DNA of 64,000 nt. It comes from Phaeosphaeria sp. MPI-PUGE-AT-0046c (Eukaryota > Ascomycota > Dothideomycetes > Pleosporales > Phaeosphaeriaceae). The stretch is taken from assembly GCA_020747045.1 (NCBI GenBank), contig JAGTJN010000016.1:310001-374000 (forward strand), read 5' to 3'. Within the stretch, counting starts at the first letter, position 1, and every line of letters starts with the position of its first letter. Under the pieces are notes generated by a model, which was not told the DNA's origin, made no database searches, and saw nothing but the letters and a program-made list of their open reading frames with translations. The position numbers and the translations under genes are program-made. This document shows positions 34,083 to 44,981 of this stretch, piece after piece.

Positions 34083-34855
34083 GTAGTGTGTGGGAATATG
34101 GGTATAGCGGTGACGCGACAGAGGTTATCGTGAGGGTCGGCGACGGACACTCTTGGAACGGGCGTTGGATGGCGGCTGAATGGTTCGGGATGACGAGGAT
34201 GTCGTGCTGCAGGTCTGATACGGGGTTGGGGTAGGGGCTCGAGTATTTGAAGGGCTCATATCCAGATTGTGTGAGGGAGAAGGGCAAAGGCCGAGATGTG
34301 GTATTGAAGGGTGGTGGTGGTGAGGGAGTGCGTGGAAGACGATCGGGGTCTGAACGGTGACTGGGCGGAGAGGCTTAGTCGGGCTGCGAGACGACGCAAA
34401 CAAGGCTGATGGCCAAGACCGGGGCCAGTGACGATTGCGGCGAGGCGGGAGGGAGATGGGTGATTATGCGACGACCAGGGCGGCAAGTTCTGGGTTCTCA
34501 CGGGAGCAGAGTCTTTCAAGGCGCGTCAGTTCAAGCTCGATTGTTTGCTACATTAAATCGTGGTGGCAATGCCAATCGCGTTTTCCATTCACTTGGAGCT
34601 GTTCCATGGTTGGTGACTGAGGCTTGGCGCTGGGGTTCCGCTCCAAGGCAGCCCTGCTGGAGCCTACTATTCACCTTGCAAGCTGCAGCACCTCACCAAA
34701 CTCCTCCTTCCACCACTAGCCGCAACTCAGGCGAAGCTGCACCCCCTTCGTCCCGACACCCTCAACGCTTGAGTGCTCCTCGTGCCGTCGCCCTCCGCCA
34801 CCCATAGCTCTATCAGCTCCCCGCACACCCCACCACGCCGACACACCTCACAGAT
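34083..34855. promoter_or_regulatory. bidirectional upstream region, PNRC-like gene and rbx1
   Basis: 773 bases between divergent starts at 34082 (-) and 34856 (+). No gene is supported; overlapping frames reflect the GC/CT-rich composition. Confidence 0.4.
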
Positions 34856-35309
34856 ATGGCCGACGTCGACATGGCAGATGCGCCCCCGGCCAAGACGAAG
34901 GTCGCCAAGGCTGGTGCCAGCGCTGACAGCGACAAGAAGCGCTTCGAGGTCAAGAAGGTAGGCACCGTACACTCAGCACAAGCTCACGGGACTTGACTAA
35001 TGCCTCACAGTGGAACGCCGTGGCTCTGTGGGCGTGGGACATTGTCGTCGACAACTGCGCCATCTGCCGTAACCACATCATGGATCTCTGCATCGAGTGT
35101 CAGGCGAACCAGGCTTCTGCGACGAGCGAGGAGTGCACCGTCGCCTGGGGCATCTGCAACGTCAGTATCTCAACAGCTGCACACGACTTGACAAAGCTAA
35201 TCGACGCCAGCACGCCTTCCACTTCCACTGCATCTCCCGATGGCTCAAGACGCGACAGGTCTGCCCGCTAGACAACCGAGATTGGGAGTTCCAAAAGTAC
35301 GGTCGGTAG
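34856..35309 (+). CDS. rbx1: RING-box protein Rbx1/Hrt1 (SCF ubiquitin ligase RING subunit)
   Basis: RING-H2 subunit of cullin-RING ligases; binds the cullin C-terminus and recruits the ubiquitin-loaded E2. Three exons (34856-34957, 35011-35160, 35211-35309) encode 116 residues. Seen: an acidic N-terminus; WNAVALWAWDIVVDNCAICR, the cullin-insertion strand leading into the first RING cysteines; HIMDLCIECQANQAS; TVAWGICN joined by intron 2 to HAFHFHCISRWLKTR; and CPLDNRDWEFQKYGR at the end, nearly invariant in Rbx1. The Cys/His set of RING-H2 with the extra zinc site is complete. Its partner E2 Cdc34 is encoded at 40055-40902. Confidence 0.97.
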
Positions 35310-35516
35310 AGCAGCGTCGGTCAGCATATTTTCTGGGCATCGAGTTTTCTCTCCAACGTCAGGCGTAACATGGGGTCTTTTAAAAGGTCACCGCAGTAGC
35401 ACACAGGGGTTCATGGCATCATGATGCTCCTCTGAATGAACAATTTCCATTCATGTGTAGGACCTGGATATTTTCCAACTTGCGCCACAACTCCTGTACT
35501 GACTCTGACCTGCACT

Positions 35517-35930
35517 CTATCCCACCTTCTGTCCGTCCACGTCGATGTGGAAGCCCTGTGACGCATTGCTCGCGGGCAGCCAGCCTTCGGGGTTCTTGTT
35601 GTAGAATGGCCACGGGGGCACGACGACGAGGAAGGTCAGAACGGTGCCAGCCAGGCCCGCATAGAGGGACAGGCGGATGTCTTGTGTAAAGTAGCCGATG
35701 AGGAAGGCGATAATCTAGCAGGATGAGCACACATGGCAGAACAAACTACATGACAGTGGACGTACACCAGCAGCGCCCAGTAGCACTGTTGTCAGCATCT
35801 CCGCTAGGCGCTGGCCCTCAAAGTCCTGCGCGCGTCAGTTGGATGCGCGATTATTGCTATGGGTGACGCGGCGGCGTACGATCTGGCCTTCGACGGCATC
35901 GCGCACTTGCTCTAGCAGCTGCTCCGACAT
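35517..35930 (-). CDS. spc1: signal peptidase complex subunit Spc1 (SPC12)
   Basis: Small non-catalytic subunit of the ER signal peptidase complex. Three short exons (35930-35880, 35825-35766, 35714-35517) encode 102 residues. Seen: MSEQLLEQVRDAVEGQI, DFEGQRLAEMLTTVLLGAAG over intron 1, a first membrane hairpin IIAFLIGYFTQDI, and the second helix with TVLTFLVVVPPWPFYNKNP, the SPC12 signature. The exons are too small to be found as single open frames; the splice phases are 0 at both introns. It is convergent with rbx1, with 207 bases between the stop codons. Confidence 0.93.
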
Positions 35931-37297
35931 GGTGGGTGCGGAGAGCTTCGATCACGGTGCAAGGTGTGTGTGTATGTGTTGGGACACAAGTGTCGAGTCA
36001 AGTCAGGGTTTACGTGAACGGCCAGGTCAAGCTGTTCCTGGGACTGCTGGGCGCGGGCGTGTAGTTGCTGGCGAATGGTGGATGTGGCATGTTCGGAGTC
36101 GCGCACATGCCATTGGCGGGCAGCGAGGCAGGGATCACAGCCAAAGAAAGAGCCGCACCGCTGGGTCATGGGCCAGCCGCAGCCCCGTGGGACCGCATCG
36201 CACAAGCAACGCGCAACAACTAACGCTGGGCCGGGGAGGAAACAGGAAAGCTGCCCCAAAACAGTGTCATAGACAACCCGTAATTGCCATTGGGCTGCAT
36301 CGAATCCTTCTGTGTGCGTCGGTGTCGTGCCTGCACACGCCCTTAGTCAGGCTTTGAAGTGACGCAGTGCACTTTGCAGAAGACCATTGGCCACGTGAAA
36401 GAGGCATTTGAGAGGCATTAGACGACACATTAGGTGCACAATGCAAGAGCCGGGAGCCAAGCACCAAGTCCAGCCCTTTTCCAAGTCTGCGTCAGCCCGT
36501 CCAGGGATCGCGGTGAAATGGCCGATGTTCGAACGACTCTCGGCGTGCGGCTGCGAGCGCAAAGGATTTTCTTTGGCCCACTCAGACTCCGCGCTCTTTA
36601 AAGCTCGCCCGGCCCACTTCTCACACTCTTCAACGTCCTCCTGGACTCGCAACCCACGCCACGACATTTCTCCAGCAACCGCACGCCGCACCCGATCCCG
36701 TCGCTGTCAGCACCGACCACAGTGATTGTTTCTGCCAGCTGAGCTACTGACTCGCTCACCTCTCACAAACACAAACACCGCGGGACCTCCCACACTTGCT
36801 TGTTTCTGATCACTCACGGGGACCCCATCCGCCGCCCTTTCCCTCACTACGCTACCCAACGCTTCGGCGTTCGTACCAGCAATACCTTCAAGTTGGCGGG
36901 ACTCGACCTCCACAAGTTCTCTTCCATCCGCCCCCTTCTCGGGCCCAAGGCGTGGGTCTACGGAGGCGACTACAAGAAGCCCCCATAACTGGGCTTTGGC
37001 ATCGTCGCACGCATTCGCTACTGTATCCACCGTTACTTTCGACTCTTCCTCGTCCCTTCGCGGGTAGGAAGTCTGGCTTCCACAAACTACGCACCTGCGG
37101 CTGAGTGTAGGGGACGACCCTACGCGAAGCCTCTCGTCAAGTTGAGCGCGCCTTAGCGGTGAGCGCTCACAAGCGACTCACCTTGTCTCAGCACTCTTGC
37201 GCTGCAAGACCTTGTGTACGCACAATCCAAAACAACCTGGCGTAATCAAAGACTATAACTTATTCCGGAACTCACTCGGTCCCGTCAAATCGCAAAC
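35931..37297. promoter_or_regulatory. divergent upstream region, spc1 and CorA transporter
   Basis: 1.37 kb between divergent starts. No coding frame is convincing. The right part (about 36650-37297) is pyrimidine-rich and probably a long leader of the transporter gene. Confidence 0.4.
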
Positions 37298-39271
37298 ATG
37301 ACGGACACTCCAAGATCCGAAAGGTCCCAGACGAGGTTCAGCACTCCGGTGTCTGAACTCGACGACCACCGCCACCAGCCCGAGTCGCTCCCGCGAGTCG
37401 ATGCTGGCTCGCCTGTCCAGCCTCGCTCGCGCCGCCCAACCTTTGCGAGCGCGCACCACCAGGAGCGTCCGCACCTTCTTCTTGAAGTCAACGAGGCCCT
37501 AGAAGGAGGTGCTGTCAACCGCCGTGACTTTGAAACTGCCATCGTGGACGACGACGTGCATCTTTCACCTGAGGCATATATTCGTCGTCCATCGGTGGTG
37601 GCCAGCCCCAATGCTCATCCTCGTCGTGGCACGTTCACGCGCCCCCGTGACCCAGCCGTGGAGCGCCTATCGAGGTCGCGAGCCTCTTCCACAACCTCAC
37701 GCTCAACTTCACCGCCCAACTCGGTGGATGCTTTTGCAGGCCCCCGACGCCGCGACCGAGCCAACACTGCCAACAGTTATGCACCACCAGACCTCGAGCT
37801 TGGCCTCCAGCGATCGCACTCCCGTGGCACTGCCCGCCGTGAGGACGAGCATCAGGAAGACCATTACACCGCCGAGGTATCGTCCGCGAACAGCTCGGCA
37901 GAGGAGGACGTATGCTTTCCTGTACAAGAGGATCCAGGCAAGACGACACGCTTTGACTACGAGGAACTTGAAGAATTCATCGCAGAAGCTCAGACGAAGA
38001 CGCCAATCAACCAAGAGCTCCGCCACAAGCCGAGCATCGAGCTGTCTCTAAAGCCAAAGATCTTCTCAGACCTTCGTCCAAAGTCGAGCGAATCATCAAC
38101 GCCTCGTAATGAAGCAGATGCCGCGACTTTGAAGGAAGTAGATCCTGCGATCCAAGAGAAGCTTGCTGAGGAAGGCTTGGCTCACATATTCAATGAGAAG
38201 CGTCAAACGATGGAGCCCAAGCAGAACCGGTGGACTTTCTTCTCCTCTGAGCTGGACGATACAATCCACGCTGCTGAACTCGGTGGTCTCCTTATGCCTG
38301 GCGAACGTTTCCGGGACTTGTTTGAGACACCGCCAGATGGTGGTGTCTGGTGGCTGGACATGGTCAACCCCACCGAAGAGGAGGTCTTTGCTATTGCAAA
38401 GGCTTTTGGTGTTCATCCCCTTACCCGTGAGGATATCTGCTTGCAGGAGCCGCGCGAGAAAGTTGAACTTTTCCACCAGTACTACTTCGTGTCGTTCCGG
38501 TCCTTCTACCAGGCAGACAAGACGTCGGAGGACTATCTCGAGCCTGTCAACTTCTACGCCGTGGTCTTCAAGGAGGGTTTGCTGACTTTTACATTCACGG
38601 AGAGTCAGCACACGCTCAACGTGCGCAAGCGCATTAGCCGACTCCGCGACTACATCAACCTCAACGCGGATTGGATCTGCTATGCCCTCATTGACGACAT
38701 TGTCGATAGCTTTGCTCCCGTCATTCGCGGCATTGAGGACGAGTCCGAGGCAATCGAGGATCAAGTCTTCACGGCCCGCATTGAAGACTCTCGCGCCATT
38801 CTCCATGCAATTGGCGATTCTCGCAAGCGCATCATGCAACTTCTGCGTCTTCTCGGCGGCAAGGCAGATGTCATCAAGGGCTTTGCTAAGCGCTGCAACG
38901 AGTCTTATAGCGTGGCTCCTCGTGGCGACGTGGGCCTGTATCTCAGCGATATCCAGGATCACGTTGTTACCATGATGTCCAACCTGTCCCACTTTGAGAA
39001 GATGCTGAGCCGTGCGCACTCGAACTACCTAGCACAGATCTCGGTCGACCAAGTTATGCAGGGCAACAAGAGCAACGAGACGCTGCAGAAGGTTACGGTC
39101 ATTGCTACGATTCTCGTTCCTCTCAACCTGATCACCGGTCTGTTTGGTATGAATGTCCATGTGCCAGGTCAAGATGGTGACACTCTGGCTTGGTGGTTTG
39201 GCATTCTCGGCACGATTTTCCTCATTGTTGCACTCGGTCTGGGTATCTCAAAGCGCATGCGACTCTGGTAA
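37298..39271 (+). CDS. CorA-type magnesium transporter (Alr1/Alr2 class)
   Basis: Divalent-cation channel of the plasma membrane, mainly for Mg2+. Single exon, 657 residues. Seen: a long Ser/Arg-rich cytoplasmic N-terminus (about 1-280); the CorA soluble domain (WWLDMVNPTEEEVFAIAKAF, HPLTREDICLQEPREKVELF, YALIDDIVDSFAPVIRGIED); coiled pore-lining helix; and two C-terminal membrane helices with the signature GMN at residues 617-619 and a short basic tail SKRMRLW. The loop after GMN (VHVPGQDGD) is acidic, as in fungal Alr proteins. Confidence is very high for the family. Confidence 0.95.
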   Translation: MTDTPRSERSQTRFSTPVSELDDHRHQPESLPRVDAGSPVQPRSRRPTFASAHHQERPHLLLEVNEALEGGAVNRRDFETAIVDDDVHLSPEAYIRRPSVVASPNAHPRRGTFTRPRDPAVERLSRSRASSTTSRSTSPPNSVDAFAGPRRRDRANTANSYAPPDLELGLQRSHSRGTARREDEHQEDHYTAEVSSANSSAEEDVCFPVQEDPGKTTRFDYEELEEFIAEAQTKTPINQELRHKPSIELSLKPKIFSDLRPKSSESSTPRNEADAATLKEVDPAIQEKLAEEGLAHIFNEKRQTMEPKQNRWTFFSSELDDTIHAAELGGLLMPGERFRDLFETPPDGGVWWLDMVNPTEEEVFAIAKAFGVHPLTREDICLQEPREKVELFHQYYFVSFRSFYQADKTSEDYLEPVNFYAVVFKEGLLTFTFTESQHTLNVRKRISRLRDYINLNADWICYALIDDIVDSFAPVIRGIEDESEAIEDQVFTARIEDSRAILHAIGDSRKRIMQLLRLLGGKADVIKGFAKRCNESYSVAPRGDVGLYLSDIQDHVVTMMSNLSHFEKMLSRAHSNYLAQISVDQVMQGNKSNETLQKVTVIATILVPLNLITGLFGMNVHVPGQDGDTLAWWFGILGTIFLIVALGLGISKRMRLW

Positions 39272-40054
39272 ATTGTCGTGACGAAATTTTCTTTTGTCCG
39301 TTGGGTATGAGGCGGTTTACTTGTCCATAATATCTGTTTCGCTTTCTCGAGTATAGTTATTCTTGTGCTGGGACTGGTGCCCCTGTGGTAACGACGAAAG
39401 AACCTGTTTGTATTTAGACACGATCACGGTGGGCACGTACATAGATACAGTATCAAGATATAGAAAAGTTTGACGACAACCTGGGGCTCTCATGACCACC
39501 TGCGAGTGCGATGTGCAAGGCGTGATAGTTGCCATCATGTGGTGCTGGTACCGGCTCACCTGCTCCATTCTGTGGTTCCGAACTCGGAAAGTGCAGGCGG
39601 AACGAGGATGGGTTGAGCTGGCCAGTCCAGCGCCAACTGTGACAAGGCCGGACGCAGCAATGAAAACCGCGGTGACGCCGACTTGGGTGGACGGCGCGCT
39701 GCAGGTAAAAGCAACAGTGCCGCTGGATTGCTACGTGAGCGGAATAGGCAGGCGGCGAAGATGGTTAGCCACTTCCGATCGAGGCCGGGTTGGCTGGAAC
39801 CCTGCGTTGGATCGGCCAGAGCCTTTGGTCATGCATGCGCATGGCGCCTCCCACGCCCTTAAATCACAAACGTATCACCTCGCCCTCTCTACTGATCCTC
39901 CTTCCCACCACCGACAGAGCACTCTCTCTACCATCACCCACACCGTCTGCCACTACTAGGCCAACGACCCATACCAGACTGTCGCCGCTCTACGCTTCCT
40001 GCAACACCACGACAACTAGACGCTTGACTCAGCACATCGTCAAGAGGAGGCAAC
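39272..40054. other. intergenic, upstream region of cdc34
   Basis: About 780 bases between same-strand genes. No supported gene. The C/A-rich stretch at about 39890-40050 looks like the cdc34 leader. Confidence 0.45.
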
Positions 40055-40902
40055 ATGGCGGAAGCAGCCCAGCGGGTTCTCATGAACGAGTTCAAGCAGC
40101 TGAGCAAGGAGAAGTGGACCAACATTGAGGTGAGTCGACGAGCATGGATAGCGGGGGCACTCAGCTCGAGTGAACCTCGCAGCATGTGCAAGAGCACCTG
40201 GCTAACCGCCCACCAGCTCATCAACGAGAACGTCTTTGAGTGGAGCGTAGCACTCATCGTACTCAACGAGGACTCGTTATACTATGGCGGCTACTTCAAG
40301 GCAAAGATGTCCTTCCCGCGCAACTACCCTCATAGCCCGCCGGGTACGTCACTCACTACCACTACGCACTCCGCGGACCATACTGACATGCCCCAGACTT
40401 CAAGTTCATCCGCCCGCTCTACCACCCCAACATCTACCCGGACGGCCGCCTCTGCATCTCTATCCTGCACCCACCCGGCGACGACGAAATGTCCGGCGAG
40501 ACGGCAGCCGAGCGCTGGTCGCCCGTGCAGCGCGTCGAGACGGTCCTCATCTCCATCCTCTCGCTCCTCGATGACGCCGAAGTCTCGTCGCCCGCCAACG
40601 TTGACGCAGGCGTCATGCTGCGCAACAAGCCCGATGCCTACAAAGACATGGTGACCAAGGATCTCGAGCTGTCGAAGCAGGATATCCCCGCTGGTTTCGT
40701 AATGCCGACGCACGAGACGGCGTGGAAGAAGAAGGAGGATGAGGGCGACTTCGACATGAGCTGGGAGGACAGCGACGTCGAGAGCTTTGGGGGGAGTGAG
40801 AGCGACTTTGACGAGGATGAGGAGATGGATAGCGATATGGAGGGGGACGAGGATCTGGAAGACGAGGACGAGGAAGACGAGAAGGTTGAGAAGGCAAAGT
40901 GA
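40055..40902 (+). CDS. cdc34: ubiquitin-conjugating enzyme E2, Cdc34 type
   Basis: E2 that builds Lys48 chains with SCF ligases and drives the G1/S transition. Three exons (40055-40129, 40217-40343, 40397-40902) encode 235 residues. Seen: UBC fold with HPN at 77-79 and catalytic Cys87 (DGRLCISIL); the acidic-loop insertion HPPGDDEMSGETAAERWSP found only in Cdc34/Ubc7-type E2s; VETVLISILSLLDDAEVSSPANVDA; and a long acidic C-terminal tail (from about residue 180, ending KVEKAK), which distinguishes Cdc34 from Ubc7. The tail has an aromatic-acidic pattern (MSWEDSDVESFGG) that in Cdc34 contacts the cullin. Rbx1, its docking RING protein, is encoded 5 kb to the left. Confidence 0.95.
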
Positions 40903-41384
40903 GGACACGACATCCTCTTCCGCTGCCGTATCCCTCCTCGCGGCTATCTATCGTCGTCGACCAAGGGATATGATCTCATACCCTACGAGGCTTTAACATT
41001 CGACCGGCCTGCAGGCCCCACGTATCCCAGCAGCCCGACATATTTTCCTTTTCTATCGACATGAGTCTTCAGCGTGGCGTTCGGCAACAAGAGGGGTTTG
41101 TCTCTTCTCAGTCTCACGGTCACGCCTGCATTGCATTGGGAACCCGGCGTTGAACTTGCAGCATTTTATGCTTCAGCACCTCTCTGTCATTTATTACGCC
41201 AAGGAGGGGAATCTCGACACAGTCTTAAATAAATAAGAGTACAGTAGCGTTGTCGAATTGGCAAGCTCTTTATACGTTTTCTGAAAAAAAAAGCTGCCTT
41301 GTGTGAGGTATTTGCGTGATATCATTATTCAGATAAAAAGAAGAACAAGATGGCCGCCCTCACTCAATGATACCATCCCCCCAC
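40903..41384. other. intergenic between convergent genes
   Basis: About 480 bases; 3' flanks of cdc34 (+) and rvs161 (-). Contains AAATAAATAAG and a poly-A run near 41285, consistent with 3'-end signals. No gene seen. Confidence 0.45.
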
Positions 41385-42286
41385 TTAAACAGTCCCCGCA
41401 ATACTCAAATCTCGTATCTCCTGCAGTACCTCCTCCACTCTCGCATCCAGCTCTCCCTGCGCATACTGATCCCGCGTATTCGCATCCAAATACTGCTGCA
41501 CCTGCGCCATCCGACTGTACGCCTCGGCGCAAAACCGCAACTGGATCTTGACCAGCGCCTCGAAACTTGGATCCAGATAGGGTACCCGCAAATCAATCAG
41601 CTGCGGCAGCTCCGTCGTCAGCGTCTCGTTGAGCTGGTCGTATGCCGCCTTGGCCAACTGCTCGTCCTTTTCCGCGCGCGGCAGCTTCGTCACGTCCTTG
41701 TCGGGCTTCTCGGTCAGTTTCTTGACTTGGGCCCGCATGCGGTCGTAGTCCATTTGCTTGTGTTCGCGCTTGGTGATGCACGAGTTGATGTCGGGGAAGT
41801 AGGAGCAGAAGCGCTGGATGGGGTCGAGGACAGTCGTTCGGTAGGGCCCGTCGAGCGCCTTGATAGTCTCGGCGTCGAGGTCGGTCACCGCTTGCTTATA
41901 GGATCGCGAGACGCCGTCTTTGGTGCCCGCGTCCCCGTAGAAGGCGTCAATGGTCTCGGCGATGCGCATTTGCGAGGCGGTCATGGCGCGCAGGCTGTCG
42001 AGGTAGCCTTTGGCTTCTTTTTGGAGCTTGTTGGCGGCGGTTTCCATGGTGCGGTAGCGGCTGTAGACGGAAGATGAGTACATGCTGGGGTACGCTGTCT
42101 AGGTATGGCGGGGTGAAGCGTACCGTTGCTCCGTCTCAAAGTCGCGGTCGTTTGTGCGCTCGACTTGGCCCGTTTTCATGAGCACCTGCGTCGTCGCGCG
42201 GTTGACGCCCTTCTTGAAGCCTGTCTGCCTTCAGTCTCCGTCTTTGCTGGGCTCGCCTTGGGCTGCGGCTTACCGGTCCACGACAT
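41385..42286 (-). CDS. rvs161: BAR-domain protein Rvs161/Hob3 (amphiphysin)
   Basis: N-BAR protein that senses and bends membrane at endocytic vesicle necks, as a heterodimer with Rvs167. Three exons (42286-42274, 42220-42124, 42060-41385) encode 261 residues. Seen: MSWT/GFKKGVNRATTQVLMK restored over intron 1, EQR/RYRTMETAANKLQKEAKG over intron 2, YLDSLRAMTASQMRIAE, KPDKDVTKLPRAEKDEQLAK, and LPQLIDLRVPYLDPSFEALV followed by KIQLRFCAEAY. No SH3 domain follows, so it is the Rvs161 rather than the Rvs167 form. Exon 1 is only 13 bases. It is divergent from the mitochondrial TrpRS gene, 278 bases away. Confidence 0.94.
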
Positions 42287-42564
42287 GGCTGCGGTGTGGT
42301 GATGTTGTGCTGTTTTGGTCGTATCCTAGAGTCTGTGAGGTAACGTATAAGAGTATTCGCTGGCGTATGGGTGGACTGTATAGTGGTGGGTCGGGGTGCT
42401 GCCGAGTGCGGATGTTTCTGGAGACGGCGTGTCGAGCGTCGTTGTTGGTTGGTGGTGGGTCGCGCCAGCCAGCCTGCGCCACAATGACGAATGCCGGCAA
42501 CTCGATCTATTCGCGCTTGCCCTTTGTGGCTGAACATCGCGACACGAACATTTTCCCGATATCA
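42287..42564. promoter_or_regulatory. bidirectional promoter rvs161 / mitochondrial TrpRS
   Basis: 278 bases separate divergent start codons at 42286 and 42565, so both genes must share this region. GTAT-rich and G/T-rich stretches are present; no clear TATA element. Confidence 0.45.
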
Positions 42565-43780
42565 ATGTCTTTCTTGCGGCCGCTGCAAAGAGCTGCGCCG
42601 TCCTCTAGATCACTGCATAAGACGTGCTTGCGGTACGGCTCGTCTTTATCAATACCAAAGGACAATGGCCAGCCCAAGGTGATCTTCTCCGGCATCCAGC
42701 CAACTGGCGTACCGCACCTGGGCAACTATTTGGGGGCCCTTCGACAGTGGGTAAAATTACAGAACGATTCACCTCCTGATACAACTTTGTTGTTTTCAAT
42801 CGTTGATCTACATGCCATCACAATCAAACAAGATCCGAGGGAATTGGCAAGATGGCGGAAAGAGATGCTGGCTAGCTTACTCGCAGTGGGACTAGATCCG
42901 AAGAGGTGCATCATTTTCACTCAAAGTAGTGTGAAGCAACACGCCGAGCTCATGTGGATTCTGAGTTGTGGTGCGAGTATGGGCTATCTGGGAAGGATGA
43001 CACAGTGGAAGGTACACGCTCCGCCAACTATAAACAGTGTCCAGTGCTGATTTTGTGCAGAGCAAATTGTCACTTCCAGCCAATGCTTCTCCACTCGAGC
43101 CAGCCTCAAACAAAGATGCTCTCAAACTCGGACTTTTCTCGTATCCCGTGCTCCAAGCTGCTGACATCCTACTGTACAATACTACACATGTACCAGTAGG
43201 GGAAGATCAAGCTCAGCATCTCGAATTTTCGCGCGACTTGGCGATTGGATTCAATCACCTTTACGCCGCAGATACCACCTCGCAATCTCTCTTGACTGTG
43301 CCGCAGACACTGCTAAGTCCTGCAAAACGTGTCATGAGCTTGACAGAACCAACCAAAAAGATGAGCAAGAGTGATCCAAAGCCCAAGAGCCGGATCCTAA
43401 TCACCGACTCACGCGAAGAGATCAATAGCAAACTCAGGACAGCGCTCACTGACTCTTTCGAAGGGGTGAACTATGATCGCGAAAAGAGACCTGGTGTGTC
43501 CAATCTAATCGACCTGATGTACCACTTCGATGAGTCGGCAGCCGCTTCACCAGAAGCTTTGGCAGATGACCTGAAAGACCTGAGCATGCGAGCCCTGAAA
43601 GAGAAGGTAGCTGACACCATCGATGCTGGTATTGGAGACATCCGGGAAGCGTATGAGGAGCTCATGGGCGGTGATCAGGAACAATTGATTCAGCATGCAG
43701 AAAATGGCGCAGCAAGAGCAGAAGAGATAGCCGAAGGGACTATGAGGCGCGTGCGCAGTGCTGTGGGCATGGGCTGGTAG
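42565..43780 (+). CDS. msw1: mitochondrial tryptophanyl-tRNA synthetase
   Basis: Class I aminoacyl-tRNA synthetase charging mitochondrial tRNA-Trp. Two exons (42565-43011, 43061-43780) encode 388 residues. Seen: an N-terminus rich in Arg/Ser and free of acids (MSFLRPLQRAAPSSRSLHKT), fitting a mitochondrial targeting peptide; FSGIQPTGVPHLGNYLGALR with the HIGH-type motif HLGN at 51-54; LFSYPVLQAADILLY; VPVGEDQAQHLEFSRDLA; and KMSKS at 249-253. These are bacterial-type TrpRS features; the cytosolic enzyme is a different class I branch. The upstream extension of the open frame to 42154 is not needed and overlaps rvs161. Confidence 0.94.
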
Positions 43781-44981
43781 AATGCATTAAAGCCGGTGAC
43801 AATGGTTATGGCAACCTCAGCACCGGGTCACCATGGCAGGAATCAACATCTTGCTCCTTCGGCGACATTCCTGCCAAATCAATCCTAATTCTTCTGGCAA
43901 TGTTTCCACGGCAAGTGGGTCCCAGAAGATCAGGAACCATGTCTCGAGGGGTTTGTGTCGGAAGACCATTTCTCCCAATCGCAACACCAGATTGACTTCG
44001 TACGCTATGTTTGGTGCTGCCGCTGCTGTGCAGAGCGCAATGCACAAGAGTACAAATTGTAATATAACGCACCACTGTGGGTTTCTGCGCTGGAAAATTG
44101 GCCTTGCAAGCACTGCTCAACAGCTCTGGATCTGAACCGGATAACAATTTCATCGACGTCACGATTTGTCTTTTGCGGTACCCATACCGTTTCTTACAAT
44201 TAATCGAGAATGAGTGCTGCAGCATGATGAATCTTGCTGGTGGAGGAGTGCGCAAAAGATTGAATCGTCAAGCTGCCACTCGACGTGATCAGAGACGGCA
44301 ACAAACGTGCCTCCCTATTGCTTATGAGTTCGCTCTCAGATCCAAGGTACCTCCAACAATCCAGGGCAAGCGCATGTGTAAGAAGTGCAAGCGCACCAAC
44401 CAGACGCAGCACTATGATGTTCCAGCCTCAATCGACTGGCTTATAATGGTGGATAGGACACTAATGGTTTCCGCATTATTGACACAAAAAGGGTTTAATG
44501 TAGACTATTTGACTTCGTCATCACGGGTTCCATCTGTCAAGTTGACGTATTATACAATTTTCCCATATCGTTGATTATTCTTTGAACGTTTTCATGCTAC
44601 TGTGAATGGAGCAATCATCAAGCTCCTGGACACCTTCTCGAAACCGGCATCAAGGCAGGGACATATCAACAGCTTTCCACCCCCCACTATGTCCTCATAA
44701 ACCTAGGTGGTTAGTTCCTCTTCACTGCATTAACACAAACACCCCCATCGACAACATTCATCCACGCATATACAGCTAAAGCACGGCCCCCTTAGTTTTG
44801 ATGCAGCATGATGGATCACGAGGACGGATACCCAGTTGCCACACCCTACAAGAATCCAGATGAACCTGGAGTCCTTGCACGTTGCGAAAAGTGGACAAAT
44901 GAGGTACTGCAGCTCGTTGCTGATGTAACTATCACTTGCTGACAGTAGTAAAGGACGGCACTCATCGGTTATGCGTACACG
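43781..44981. other. intergenic, no supported gene
   Basis: 1.2 kb. An open plus-strand frame at 44077-44574 (no family; one CKKC pair) is probably non-coding. Short exon candidates of the next Cys-rich gene, such as ATG at 44805, cannot be joined to it without a stop. Confidence 0.35.

Noticed and set aside
38096..39019. Open minus-strand frame of 307 codons inside the CorA gene
   Set aside because: It lies fully opposite a strongly conserved exon and shows no family features.
44077..44574. Possible third copy of the Cys-rich family (CKKCKRTNQTQ)
   Set aside because: Only one Cys pair matches; the PRG, CR and P-x-C-x3-NC signatures are missing.
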